DNA of 64,000 bases, taken from the NCBI RefSeq assembly GCF_905220415.1, contig NC_059538.1:9920001-9984000 (forward strand). Reading direction: 5' to 3'. Positions within the stretch are counted from its first letter, which is position 1. The number at the start of each line of letters is the position of its first letter. A program made the position numbers and the translations under genes. Origin of the DNA: Colias croceus. Its lineage: Eukaryota; Arthropoda; Insecta; Lepidoptera; Pieridae. Shown here one piece after another: positions 46,673 through 59,842 of this stretch. Below the pieces are notes generated by a model. It saw nothing but the letters and a program-made list of their open reading frames with translations, ran no database searches and was not told where the DNA came from.

Positions 46673-47496
46673 GTAAGTAACATTGTTTTGTATTATATCT
46701 TCATTAATTTAGATCAATTTTATTATAACTTCGTTAATATTATTTAGAACAATTTTTAAGTCTATAATATAATATGCTTTATGTGTGATGGGAAATTTAA
46801 TTTATCATATCGACTGTACGCAACCTTTCTGGAAGAATGTTCTTGTTTTACGAATATAAAACAAGAAGAAAGTACCTATTTAAAATGTAGGTATGTAATC
46901 CTATACCTTTGGCACGCCTTGTGTCAATAACAACAAACACACCAGCTTGATGGATCTTTGTCTAAATTCATCTCGATTCAGGTTATTTCTAAGGAAATAA
47001 AAAGTTAAATGGGCACCAAATGAGCTTTGAACAACTTTAATGCAGCACGGTTCTTGTTTTCTCACTAAGAATTACTTGTTGAATCATTGTGTATGTATAA
47101 ACTACATAGAAACAGCGGGAAATACGTGTAGTATGAAAATGCGAACACGCTTAACAATGCATGCGTCGGTTGATTTTCATTCGACCGTGGTCACACGGTA
47201 CAATGCGGAGTGCTTGCACCATTGTTGTATGCGGTTGGGTTATGAATGGTTTATTGTGATAAAAATATGTGTGTTATTATTAAGATTCGTGATCAACTTA
47301 ATAGATTAATAGTTTTCAATCAGGAAGAGGTTTAAATGTATTTTTCGATTTCGTTGTACGATTACAATAAAATATCCCTTTATAGCTATAGAACATACGG
47401 GCAGTACATATAAATGTCTGTTACAACCATGTAAATAAAAAGCGTTATGATAATATCGATAATGTTTACTTCAAATTATTTACTTAGTATCCTAAG

Positions 47497-47742
47497 GCTT
47501 CTAGCAGGGGCAAAGGGCGTCAACAGTACTTCGCCATGCGCCATGCATTTTAGAGTTTTTTTTATATAGTGGAGAATGCATTTAGGCATACCCAGGGCAC
47601 TCGGGGAAAGAGCCCTGGGTTATGTCGGACTCACCCTGCTGAGTGCAGGTTTTATCTCGATCCAGCATTTTCCAATTGACTTGGCCTCTCCGATAACAGT
47701 ACGACGCCAAGTGAGCTTTGGACTGCCACGTTTCCGTTTCTT
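47497..47742 (-). pseudogene. LINE ORF2 C-terminal relic
   Basis: The − strand reads KRKRGSPKLTWRRTVIGEAK then SIGKCW, matching the 'RGRP..TWRR.V..E.K..G..W' signature at the C-terminus of many insect LINE ORF2 proteins. In another frame further on it gives AWRSTVDALCPC before a stop, the usual final 'W..FVDALC' motif. Frame changes and stops show decay. Confidence 0.65.
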
Positions 47743-48824
47743 AAAATTAAAAAAAAAAACAAAGAATTTAGATTTCGTTCAAAAATGAAAACACTAACTG
47801 TAATCTAAGAGTAAATGATTTCTTTACTAAAACTCATTTTATACTTTAAACTTAAATATTTCTTAGAATATTTCACAAACCTTTTCACGCATTTAAATAC
47901 AAATACGTAGGCTCTTTTCGCCTTTATCGTGCATGCTATTTGGCCGTAAAGCATTTCCTTACTTGAAAGAGAAGCAGCCACGCGGAAAAGACCTTAAGAC
48001 GTGCGGAAAATATTATATTATATATATTTTTAAAGCTGGCAAACGTCCACGGCAATTTAACGCTACGGTAGTAATTTTAAAACGGAATTGTATATTCATA
48101 TTTTAATATCATAACTCAATAATTACACTGAAATCGTATTTTTGTATCAAAAAGCTAAGTAATTCGTAATTGGCGTGTAGAATATTTCAGTGTAAAATAA
48201 AAATCCTTTGTGTCCTTTTGATATGCTGCACTGAACAAACTAAAATTGTTTGTTAAAAAACTTTACCGTTTATAGGTTAGCGTTTAGAATATTTTTTTTA
48301 TTTTTTTAATTTCATAAATATTTACTTACGTCAATTATTGCTATTATAGCAGTCGTTACTTTTTTTACTTAATAGCAGTCGTTATGTTCATGTATTTTAG
48401 AAAAAAAAAAAAACATTTCATAGATATTAAAAGCTGGCGTTGTTTTTAGAATATTAGAATATTTTTCATTTAATAAAAATGTGTTAAAATATGATTAATT
48501 TCGTATATGATATATATTTTGTTAAATAAGTCGCTTGGGGCATTTTATCATGTAGGAGCACTATGAAGGAATGTAATTAAAATTTAAATTCTCATTATAC
48601 ACTTTGTAGACTCGTTGGGAATGCTCCTTAGCTAGGACATTCCCAACTTCTTATGCTAGAAATTTTAATTGAGCCAGCGTTTATTATCATTCGTTTAACT
48701 TGTAAACGGTAACAATGTAGTTAACTATTAAAGCAGGTAAATGTTATGATGGTGATAATGGTTTATGTCATATAAAATATTTTGTAAATAATAGTTTTTC
48801 TGAAAGCAATCTATACCTACATCT

Positions 48825-48963
48825 TCTATACATATAATAAATCTGTAGAAGGGTCAATTCTGTACATTGAAAATATTGAAAAAATAAATAGCAAATACTG
48901 GATGTTACTAAATAGCAATGTTACTGGATCGATACCAAACCCAAATATGTGATTAAAAAAATT

Positions 48964-49016
<53 letters not shown>

Positions 49017-49178
49017 ATGTGAAGACATCACGTGAAAACTAACGGTTCGATTTCGATGAAACTTGGTATAATTATACCTTATTATCCTGGGCGTAAAATA
49101 GGATACTTTTTATCCTGGAAAAATACGTAGAAAAAAAAATAAACTAAAATTTTCAGTTTTATCCATAGACGTTGTTCT
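48825..49178 (+). mobile_element. HLE-C copy, 3'-truncated
   Basis: It starts TCTATACATATAATAAATCT and carries a long (TGTC)n run (about 48966-49015). It stops at GACGTTGTTCT; the expected last 250 bp, including the GC hairpin and CTAG, are replaced by unrelated GC-rich DNA. Confidence 0.8.
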
Positions 49179-49600
49179 ATACCGCAGTGGATTCAGCGCC
49201 GTAACATGTAGCTCCGAAAGTCGGATTTGGCTTGTACCGTTTGCGTCACACGAGAGCCGCACGATGCCACGCCTGCCACGACTCCTATATAAAGACTGCG
49301 ATCCGCGCCGCGCGACGCACCAGGGTGAACCTTCAGTTCACCCCCGCGTCCGCGTTAAAATGTAGAAGCCCTTCTGGCTAACATTGAGAAACACCACACA
49401 AAAAAAAAAAAAAAAAAAAAGCCGCGCGACGCATAAAATTTATGAATTTTGATGCGAGCGGACGTGTCCTGTGGCGAGCGGTCGTTCTTATTGAAATAAA
49501 ATATATTGTATGCATAATAATAATAATTAACATATTAATATTGTTTTCACCGTAAATTGGTTTATTCATTAAACTCATAATTCTCTCTGTCATCTCATTT
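49179..49600. other. GC-rich foreign segment with TATA-like box, split by a retro-insertion
   Basis: About 130 bp of GC-rich sequence with CTATATAAAGACTGCG near 49284 follows the broken HLE-C. It resumes after 49420 as GCCGCGCGACGCATAAAATT.. and fades into AT-rich DNA containing AATAAA near 49495. It could be a captured host fragment or another repeat; I cannot tell which. Confidence 0.4.
49320..49420 (+). mobile_element. short poly(A) retro-insertion with 13-bp target duplication
   Basis: 80 bp plus 21 A residues (49400-49420), flanked by GCCGCGCGACGCA at 49307-49319 and again at 49421-49433. It includes a perfect 8-bp stem GGGTGAAC/GTTCACCC (loop CTTCA) at its start. It is the 3' end of a polyadenylated RNA, either a severely truncated LINE or a small transcript copied by one. 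The source is unknown. Confidence 0.82.
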
Positions 49601-49615
49601 CATTGTATTTGTAAC

Positions 49616-49746
49616 TATACATATTATAATAAATCTGTAGAAGGGTCAATTCTGTACATTGAAAATAAGTTGAAAATATTGAAAAAATAAATACCAGGGG
49701 GTGTTACTGGATCGATACCAAACCCAAATATGTGTTTAAAAAATTT

Positions 49747-49789
<43 letters not shown>

Positions 49790-50093
49790 GCATCACGTGA
49801 AAACTAACGGTTCGATTTCGATGAAACTTGGTATAATTATACCTTATTATCCTGGGCGTATAATAGGATACTTTTTAATAAAATACGTAGAAAAAAATTA
49901 ATCTTTTCAGTTTTATCCATAGACGTTGTTCTGTAGAACCGCGAACACACGTTGCGTATTATTATAGGCCTAGCCGTATTTGGGTCCAATATATATTTAT
50001 AAGATATCATTGTCAGAGTTACTCAAAATGAAGAAATAAACCATCCACGCGAAGACCGACATCCGCGCGGACGGAGTCGCGGGCGGAAGCTAG
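49616..50093 (+). mobile_element. HLE-C copy
   Basis: It begins TATACATATTATAATAAATC and ends GTCGCGGGCGGAAGCTAG. Full-length with a few small deletions (for example within the 'ATCCTGGAAAAATACG' box). It directly abuts the next copy. Confidence 0.82.
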
Positions 50094-50561
50094 TACTATA
50101 ATAAATCTGTAGAAGGGTCAATTCTGTACATTGAAAATATTGAAAAAATAAATACCAGGGGGTGTTACTGGATCGATACCAAACCCAAATATGTGTTTAA
50201 AAAAATTTTTGTCTGTCTGTCTGTCTGTCTGTATGTTCAGGCATCACGTGAAAACTAACGGTTCGATTTCGATGAAACTTGGTATAATTATACCTTATTA
50301 TCCTGGGCGTAAAATAGGATACTTTTTATCCTGGAAAAATACGTAGAAAAAAATTAATCTTAATTTTTCAGTTTTATCCATAGACGTTGTTCTGTAGAAC
50401 CGCGAACACACGTTGCGTATTATTATAGGCCTAGCCGTATTTGGGAATTGGGTACAATAGATATTTATAAGATATCATTGTCAGAGTTACTCAAAATGAA
50501 GAAATAAACCATCCACGCGAAGACCGACATCCGCGCGGACGGAGTCGCGGGCGGAAGCTAG
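50094..50561 (+). mobile_element. HLE-C copy, tandem with the previous one
   Basis: It starts TACTATAATAAATCTG immediately after the CTAG of the preceding copy and ends CGGGCGGAAGCTAG before T. Its (TGTC)n run is short. Confidence 0.83.
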
Positions 50562-50612
50562 TTCTTAAATATTGCTAAACGATTTATAGTGTTGATTATT
50601 AAATTATCACTT

Positions 50613-50736
50613 TCCTTTCTCGGGTATCAAAATATCTCCATACCAAATTTCATGTAAATTTGTTCAGTAGTTTAGGCGTGATTGAGTAACAGAAAGACAG
50701 ACAGAGTTACTTTCGCATTTATAATATTAGTATGGA
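50613..50736 (-). mobile_element. HLE-A fragment, 3' end missing
   Basis: It runs from CCTTTCTCGGGTATCAAAAT to TTATAATATTAGTATGGA. It lacks the GC hairpin and CTAG side. Confidence 0.75.
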
Positions 50737-53700
50737 TGTTGTTAATAAAATATAATTATTAATTTATTTATCTGTGTAAAGAAAGAAACTATATTTAGTT
50801 GTTACACGATGCATAAAACCAAGAAGCTTATATCTAATACACTGGAGATTGCACTATGACCATTAACTTGTAACAAGAAAATATGACCTAGAATGACGTC
50901 AGTCATGTTTTTTGTCTCTTTCTGTTGAGTGACCACGCTGGTTTGTAAATTCAGGATTTTTCAAAATAGAAAAAACTAAAAATCATGGTCTATAAATAAT
51001 AACGACATAGGTATATTTTTAACAGTATTTATATTATAATATTATGGTCATACTTTATAGGTACATACAATTTAAATTGGTATAGAATGATAGTTTTAAA
51101 TTACTTTTGGCTACAAAGCTTGGATATGAACCGATATATAGCATTAACATCCTTTGTAAATAGAGGAAAGTTGTGTTTTGCATCAGATGCTGTTTACCAA
51201 ATTGTAAGCTACTCAGATCTTCTTTTTAAACGCGTTGCTTCGACTGGTCAATTTTAAGCCAAAATCATCAAAGAAAAACTGTTTAGCGGCCTTGCACAAA
51301 TTTCAGCTAACTTTACAAAGTTTATTTTTCAAAAGGTATTTTTTCTGGGTCGTAATCCTCAGTAACCTTGACGGGCTTTTTATTTTGGTGTTCTAAATTT
51401 TCATCATAATATTGTTATTACAATATATTCTCCTCGCTATCCATAAAAACTCGTCATCATGGTTACCTTACTTGTTAAATTTGTTTATTGAAAACTTGTT
51501 GAAAAATGATAAAGTATTGGGGAAATAACAAATTTAACATGTCTGCTTACTAAAATGATGCTAAATTAGACAATTTTTGCCATTGAAATGATTCTAAACA
51601 GGTAAATGCAGGAGTATTGAGGAATATTGTAAATAACGTAAATATACACTTGCCTGTGAAATTCTATGCCAGAACTTGGTGTCCAAACACTTCTGCAATT
51701 TTGCACAATACAATGCATTCTTTATATTCGGAAAATATTCATTAAATAAGCAACAATATTAACTTAAATATTCGAAGCGACGCAATTGTTTTGACACACA
51801 TGCCATATTGACAAAGTGAGAGTTGCTACAATTTTATTATGGTGACTACCCATAATCAAGGAGTATCGCTTTTTAATAATTGGTTCAGATACTTATTTTA
51901 TTTAGCATATATAATAATTGTCTCATCCAACAATGCTTCTGAATGACGTTTTTGGCAATTTATCAACAAACTCATGTACAAAAACTAACCTTTTGCACAG
52001 AATATTACAGCATACATAGTAGCCTTGGGAAAACTTCGTATTAACAGTGGCAATACCAAGTTAGGTGTGAAAGTGATAAAAAACATGAACTGGGCAATAT
52101 TTTCTTGTTACACGTCAATGTTCATACCGAAATCTCCAGTGTATTATGATATAAGCTTCTTGCATAAAACGAACTGTATGCTCTTTCAAGACATCAATCA
52201 CTACACTGTCAACTTCTGTTCCGTGTTATATGAAATTTTGTTTTAAAGCTGTCGAAGCTTCTCTATACGTAGATAATGTTCCAGACTTCTCATAATCTAG
52301 GTACACACAACAGAAAATATTATTAGACTATATGTTCGCTAAATTATATGTTCTTCAAAAAAATTAACAAGATTTTCCTATTTATAAATCAGTCATTTTT
52401 ACAGTAGATATTTCCGCTCATTTGGCGGCAGGTGTACACTGCTAATAGTTACATGATACGTTTATTTTAGTTTCAAATGTTTTACACTCAATTAGTTGTC
52501 TCTCAGTTACAAGCAATTGGATGCCCTCCATTTCCTGTATATTTTCTCACTGCTGTTTTTTTGAATTTTTTTACCAAGGCATATTCAAAGTATTGAGTCA
52601 TATTATTATATCCATTTATATTAAACATACGTACATTTTATTTACTTTTGCAAATCAATTGATTATTATAAATTGTACTCACCTCGTTTCAAAATCATTT
52701 ACAACATCAATTATTTTTTATATAACAGCACAAACGAACTGTTACAATAATAGAAATAACATAACATAACATACTTCTTTTAACGTGAATTGTAACACAT
52801 TATTGAACAGCCTGTCACCTTTTTACAGCAAATAATCGTTTTCAAATTACGTATAATTGAAGTTACCCTCACTCTTCACAGCTTTCGATATTTTTATAAC
52901 TCAAGCGATTCATACGAACAAGGTTAGAAGGTTGTGATCCAAAATCGAATTGTGCCCTATTTTATGAATCATTTCACTCATAACCTCCTAAAAGTCGGCA
53001 TTCGGCGATTTTCCATGTAATAACAAATCTCGAAACCTCGTTACATACCTATGGAAAATACGGAATAACAAGGGCAAAACTGCTCAAACGTGAGATAATA
53101 ACTTTATAATCGAATAAATAAAAGGATAACTTACATACCTACTATTTTTTTTGTAAACGTTTTTCTGATAATATTTTGTCACATAAAAAAGCAGTCACAA
53201 TTTTTTTTTGTAAATATAATAATTAGGTACCGAATATTTTGAACGCGTGATAGCGCAAGTTTAAAAATTATGGTCGACGTCGTATTAAATTATAATTAAA
53301 TCTTATATGTATTACGTATATTTATGTTGTGTTCATTCAAAAAAATTCTTGGCAATGAAAATAATAAATCTATATTTCATGAAAATATGCAAAAAAACGT
53401 TAAGTCTTCTTACATTAAATTGTATCTACTAGTAGCACCCTTAAAAGACATCAATAAACAAAATACATTACACATATTTTTCAAAAGTGCCCATTAAGGG
53501 CTCTTCCATCGGCACTACATATAGGGCGCTCTCAATCTCGCCGCGAAGTGAATATTCCTAAGTATGTAATTTCCCATTTGAATGCGAAGAGAAAACATCA
53601 AAATATTCTTTGACGAACGCGTACGGCATAATAAATGGCGGGGTCCAAGTGAAATTGTTCGGAACGTAATAATCATGTACGTGAGGGTGAAAAAATGCGT

Positions 53701-54327
53701 CAAAGAGAGAATTCAGTTAATCCCTCTTTGTAGGCTACAACGATCGAGGCTTTATTGTGCGTAATTTAAACTTTGACTTGCTGATTGGAATCTGATGCGT
53801 CGGATGTTCAAAGATTATTAGATTAGATGAGCGATTTCGGATAACGGTTAATTTTTTGGTACCTAAAGTCTAATTTGGGTGGTGAACATTGTTGACATTC
53901 TATTTTGTGCTTTTCAATTACATACAGATATTGATGTTACAAAATGTTATGAAATATTTTTAACAAAACAGTGCTATTTCTATGCTTATTATATTATGCA
54001 TAACATCATACCTATTCAGAAACATAATAATAATAAAATGTACCTACTAAGAAAATGCTCCAAAGAATTAGATTACACCATTCGTAACAATTGGCTTTAG
54101 AATTTCTATTTCACGATTAAAAGCTTGATATTAAATTTTTATTAGATTTTATCGTTATATTTATAAATACCTTTTTAAAATTTCGGAAAATCTAATTGTT
54201 CATCTATGTTAATATAATTATAATTATAATATGCTATTTTTCGAACAATAATAATTTAGGTACTCCTAAAATTAACTCTTGTTTGACGAAAGGAAATTGC
54301 TATCAATCAATCAAAGTTAAAATCTTA

Positions 54328-54597
54328 TGGGTCCTCTTCATAATGAGCAGCGTCGGCCCAACAAATGATCGTCGATGGTTGCTGCCATTACAGCAAGTAT
54401 GAATAAACATCTACAACAATTATAATAGTTGACATATATAATTATTATAAAAATGATATTTAAGTAGTAAGACATTGACTTTCTATTGTTAATTTTTGCA
54501 TGCCAAGCAATTGGCGATTTGTGCTGAACAATGAATTATGTAACATCTGTAAATCTTCCACATTTCTTGCAAAATAAATCATTTCATTTCATTACAA
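54328..54597 (+). repeat. LINE/SINE 3' end with (ATTTC)n tail
   Basis: GGGTCCTCTTCATAATGAGC, AGCGTCGGCCCAACAAATGA, TGCATGCCAAGCAATTGGCG, AATTATGTAACATCTGTAAA, then AATAAATCATTTCATTTC. I recognise it as a recurrent lepidopteran retroelement 3' region. It lies 165 bp upstream of receptor exon 4. Confidence 0.65.
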
Positions 54598-54762
54598 TGA
54601 CGGCTGATCTAGACATATTTTAGGCCCTCTAGACTATCGTGATTGCCTCTACTCCTCCAAGGCATTGTGAAGAGGGCCCATTAGGTCAAAATCTATTTTT
54701 TAAATTATTTATTTTATCGACTGAGCTGACATTTGTGAATTTAACCAAACTATTTCTTCTAG

Positions 54763-54961
54763 GTCTAATCAACAAGCAGAACATAATGCCAACCCCAGAG
54801 CTATGCGTGATAAACAATAGATTGTTCTGGATATTCGGTTCATTGGTGGCGTTCTATATCCCAATGTTGACTATGGTGGCATCTTTTGCGTTGACTGTTC
54901 AGCTGCTGAAGAGACAGGCGAGGCTTGCTGCTACTCCAGTTCCTGGTGGGACGCAAAGAAG
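54763..54961 (+). CDS. 5-HT2-type serotonin receptor, exon 4: ECL2, TM5, start of ICL3
   Basis: After TTCTTCTAG the frame reads GLINKQNIMPTPELCVINNR, then LFWIFGSLVAFYIPMLTMV. Cys307 is the ECL2 partner of Cys227. TM5 carries Pro326 (5.50), and by that numbering Gly318, Ser319 and Ala322 line the amine pocket (5.42, 5.43, 5.46). The exon continues ALTVQLLKRQARLAA into loop 3 and ends two bases into Arg359 at AAG/GTAAGA. IMPTPELCVINNR is typical of insect 5-HT2 receptors. Confidence 0.94.
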
Positions 54962-57133
54962 GTAAGAAAAAAAAATGATAACGAAATTTTATAAATTATT
55001 AAAAAGAAGTCTTTGATAGGGTATTTCATGTTTTTTTATATTTCCTGAAAATATAAAAACTATTAACCAGCCATCGAGCTACTTCTAACAACATAATATA
55101 TTCAAGTAGATAGAAATAATACATCACATGTATCCAATTAAAATAAATATCTGTTTCTTAACATGTGTATTAAAAACTTAATTTCATTATATAGATGGTA
55201 GTGCAATTATTGATGCAATAAAATAACCGTAATGGATGTTACAAAAGTCTTTATAAAAGATATATAACCGAAGCAAGCAAGATTGATTCCATTTTAATGA
55301 CCTCCATTCTGTTCCTTTAATGTCAATATAACATGCGAATAGAATCGAGAAACATTATATTTTTCAAACGTAAAATATCACCATTGCTCATATACTCTCA
55401 TTAAAAACTAATTTAAACAATAATTAACTATTTGATTGTATATTTCAAGCAATTATTATGAAAACAAAATTTTAATTACCAACATTAAAATGAACACAAA
55501 CATTCAAATGTTAATATCGCTTGCTAATTATCTATACAGTTTCAAAATCCCAGAGGAAATCGTAGCTATTTCATTTAGTGCTTCACATTATAACTGTACT
55601 TCCAATGTATTGAATGGGAAATGTAATTCGTACTATTATAACCCGAACCAATAGTTAAATCGGTGAACTCTAGAACATTTGAGAACTTACCTTTAGAGTT
55701 GAGTATAAATAATAATATGTTAATGTTGCCATTGCAAGGAAAATTACATACTAAAACCTGATAAAAGGATTAAGACGATAATCTCTGTGGCTAAATGTTG
55801 CTTTCTGAATAATAAAAATAACATTATATTACTCGCACGATTAGCAAACTGGAATAAACCGATAACATCCTTAAAATCCTTAAAATCCTCCAATCGGATC
55901 GACTTCGACTCGAATATTTCAACAATCCATTGTCCATTGTTATAAAGAATGTTTTTGCCGCAGATAATAATCGAATACTATACCTATTTTGGCTAAGAAA
56001 CCTAACTTTCCAAGAGTCACTTATACTTGCAGTTGCTATTTATTAATTTATAGTTAAAGAGATGAATTAAAAAGTTTTGCGTGATATTATCTATAAGCAT
56101 TTACATAGTAAGATTAGTAAAACTGGATAAATATTTTGACTAACTCTTTCGGCCAGTTTATGGCTATGCGCTTAGTTTTGGATATACTTTGAGCTTATTT
56201 TTATTACAAACGAACTTTCCTCATAACTCCTTCCCAAACATCTAGAAGACTCGGATTAAATCCAAATCTATCATGAATTACCCTTTATACTCGTAGTAAG
56301 AGATTCATGCAATGGCTTTCAATGCCAAATAATTTACATATTTTGTGCGTAACTCATGTATAAGTTGAATGAAATTCATTTGTTATAGTGCTACGTACCC
56401 GAGTATTATAAAACATGTTTTATTATTGCCATAAATCAATACATTTGTTTTACTATCGAGTTCGAATAATGATTCATACTAATGTATTTTTGTTTATGCA
56501 CACCATAAAATCATTGTGCATATTTGTTTTATTTCTGGCTGTTGAGTGCTGTGGAAGATATTTATAATTTTACAGGTATCGTGGCAAAAAGTGTCGAAAA
56601 TCATATGATAATGTATCAGTGAAAAAGTTTCTACAAGGTTTCTTCATAATGGTGTTGTTACGATTGTAGTAGGAAGTAATTGGGCATGTTCCATTGGGCA
56701 GTAGATGGGCGTGTATAACGTAGCATCTTAGAAATAATAATAGTCTTTTTACACGCTTTATATTAGCTTCACCTGTATGTTTGTATGTTTGTAATCGACT
56801 TCTTTGGGCGCGATTTTGACCCACTTTAAACGGCCAGATTTCGTTCAAACTTTGTAGATTTATTGAGGACCGATGACAATACACTAATTTGATAAAATTT
56901 TCTATTTTTTAGTTCGGTTTTCTATAAAAAGCGTGTTTTTTAGTTTTTTTAAACTATTATTATTATTACTTACTCCATGATATGAAATTCACATCGTCAT
57001 GTCACAATGAACCACATTACTCTTTCGCATTTTTTCATTTGCCTTATATTATTTCCCCATCGCTTTCAAATAGCGTATAGGTTATATAGCCTCTCCCATT
57101 AAGCGGAATAGTTAACGTCTTTCTAAAAGATGA

Positions 57134-57196
57134 AATATGAGAAAAAATAGGCCTCTATAAGAATTAGTCTTATAGAGGCCTATTTTTTCTCATATT
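57134..57196. repeat. perfect hairpin, 28-bp arms
   Basis: Arms 57134-57161 and 57169-57196 are exact inverses (starting AATATGAGAAAAAATAGG) around the 7-base loop AATTAGT. Confidence 0.88.
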
Positions 57197-57487
57197 ACCT
57201 TGTAATATTAATCATAACCATTATTTATCTTATATTAACGTACCAAAAGAACATTAAGTCAAAATAAAAGAAAATAAAGCTCACCCGCATCAAATAGGCT
57301 CAAGGGTAATACCGCTAAAAGGGGATCCTGCAAGTCACACGTCATTACGCTGGTACTCCATGTAATAACCTATGTCTCTCAATAACGGTTGTAAGTAATC
57401 ATCTGAACCATTACGTCATAATAGACTTATCGAGGTTATTTACTTGAAAGTGAGTGAGTAGGTATCTTAAATTAATATATTCTCTTA

Positions 57488-57668
57488 CTAGCTGCGCTTC
57501 GCGGTTTCACCCGCGTGGCTCCGCTTCTGTTGGTCTTAGCGTGATGATAATAATTAAATAAATAATGGGCTATCCAAAACCGAAAGAATTTTTCAAATCG
57601 GACCAAGTAGTTCTTGAGATTAGCGCGTTCCAACAAACAAACTCTTCAGCTTTATAATATTAGTATAC
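57488..57668 (-). mobile_element. HLE-B copy
   Basis: CTAG at 57488-57491 after A, GCGGTTTCACCCGCGTGGCT, CTGTTGGTCTTAGCGTGATG, CAAATCGGACCAAGTAGTTC, and CAGCTTTATAATATTAGTAT at the 5' end. Confidence 0.78.
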
Positions 57669-59842
57669 ATAAGAATTTAGGAGTAATAATATGAAAATGC
57701 CTAATTAAAAAAAAATCTAAATTAAGAGTATTTTATGAAAAAAATTGAACAATGATGAAAGCTTTAAAATTTTTTGGACTAACAAATCTGATAACAATAT
57801 GAGATGAATTTTTTAAGCTAAAAGTTTAGAGAAAAGTACCTGCTATTTGAATTTTATCCTTGAGATATAGATTTATACTTGTTCCTTGGCAATGTAAGTA
57901 ATTTCAAATATTCATAAAGTATTCTCACTGCCAAGGTTCTTTATAACGTAGCCTGGTAACAAACATCTCAAAATCAATGGAGCGATCGACATAATACCAT
58001 CGGTTTGCTATGTAATAGGATCTCCATTCGGCTTGATTACCGTATGTTTTGGAAGCTTTCCAAATGATCCCAGACCAAGGGGTACATCAATCAGTAGAGT
58101 AGATGCATCCGTTTTTATATAATCGAAAGTAACAATTTTGGGTTGTTTTTAAAACGTACTACTCTTTTTGGTTGCAGTACAACTGTGAACTCCATACTTC
58201 TATTTTTATGAGTTAAACAGACAAACAATTAGCAGTTCTAACTACTGAATATCACTAACTTGCTTTATTATTTATTAACATTAAACTTGTTTGTAAGTCA
58301 CATCATAATCGTATACTTTGGCGCCCGACAAATTCTTTTACAATGTTACACACACGGTATCGAAATATATTTTTTATCATACTTCTTTTAAACATTTATA
58401 CAGTAGCTCATCTAATGAAATAAACTATACCGTCGAGTAATTAACATTGCATCGTTCAAATATAATAGTTCTTCGGTGCGCGGCGGAATTTCAACTATTT
58501 TTATCTTTATTTACGGCACATAATTATTTCCGAGAGCCACTCGAAAGTTTTGCACTTGCTCTGGCAAAAGCTTCACCATTGACGTTGAAAATTGAAATAT
58601 ATTTTGTGGAGTATTATTTTATTTTTCTTTTATAGTGGAATGTGTTAAGCGCCAGTGTGAGCGTAAAATACAAAAAGATTAACCGACATTATTTCAAAAT
58701 GAGTTGTTCTTATGGTATATTAAAAAAGCTTTTTGTCGTAGGAGTTATTAAATTGCTTAAATTATCTTCTTTACGATAATCTCGATAATCGATAAGTGAA
58801 ATGTATCTTACATTTCACTATCGACCAAATGCGTGATCGGTCTTCCTTACCTTGCCGAAGAAACTTTTTTCGTTAGTAGCTTTTAAGAATTAATAAGCTC
58901 TTGATATTATTGTCAAAATATAAGAATTATCTCCTTCACATGAATAATTTTAAATAGGTATATTTCAAGTTTAAATTAGTATATTAGCTTAAAATAAAAT
59001 ACATATTTTACTTGATAGCCAAAAGTCCCATTTTCCCAATTATTATTAAACTGAGTATACCTTTTAGTGAATTGAAACATAATATTTGCCCCAGGTCGCA
59101 ACACAAAAACGTGCGGGTAAATAAGCCCTCATTTCAACTTAATGGATGATCCCAATTTTAAGTGAAATATTATAAAATTCATTGTATTATTCTGTAATAT
59201 CGTTTTCGTTGATTATTTTGGAACATGTTTTTATAATGTTTAAAGTCTAATCTTAAATAGATTTATAATAAAGTAGGTACGTTTTAAAGCACTGTTTGCT
59301 TTTAAAAATTAGATAAGTCTCTACATTATTCAAAGATTATATATTATTTTATAACACCAATAACACAATATGAATACGGCACATAAATAAAGATAATGCT
59401 TGGTCAATATCCTTTGATGTTTATGATTGTACATATAGAGCATAAGCGTTAGTAAAATAAATTTAGATAATTTTTATAAAATTATAATTCCATTGTAAAT
59501 TTATTTAAGATATTAGAATCAATGAAAAATTACAGATATACATTAAATAAATTGTTTTTCGACATTTGATTGGAAAGGAAAATAGCCCACAGTAAAAGCT
59601 CTTGTGTATGGAGATTAATTAATGTGTATTTTATGTGTATTTACATCATAAAGTGAAAAGCGTTTCCAATCACAATATTTGTTTGTCTCGATAATGATTG
59701 ACAATCAATTTTTGTTGGCAATAATTTGTTGTGTAAATTTATGCGTAATTTCAATAATGTTTATGAATTGGACGAGTGTTTATTTTCAATGAAGCTTTTA
59801 TCTTATACATAGAAGTTATTGTTTACTCTTGAATAATAGTAA

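Larger units (their letters stand above)
46673..54762 (+). other. receptor intron 3 (8.1 kb)
   Basis: Contains a LINE coding relic at 47497-47742, a short hairpin at 48614-48651 (GTTGGGAATG and its inverse), the HLE-C cluster at 48825-50561 with a poly(A) retro-insertion, an HLE-A fragment and a LINE 3' end at 54328-54597. 50.8-54.3 kb shows nothing recognisable beyond AT-rich sequence and chance frames. Confidence 0.9.

Noticed and set aside
48966..49015. (TGTC)n arrays considered as an independent microsatellite or CRISPR-like array
   Set aside because: They occur at the same internal position in each HLE-C copy, so they are part of the element; there are no unique spacers.
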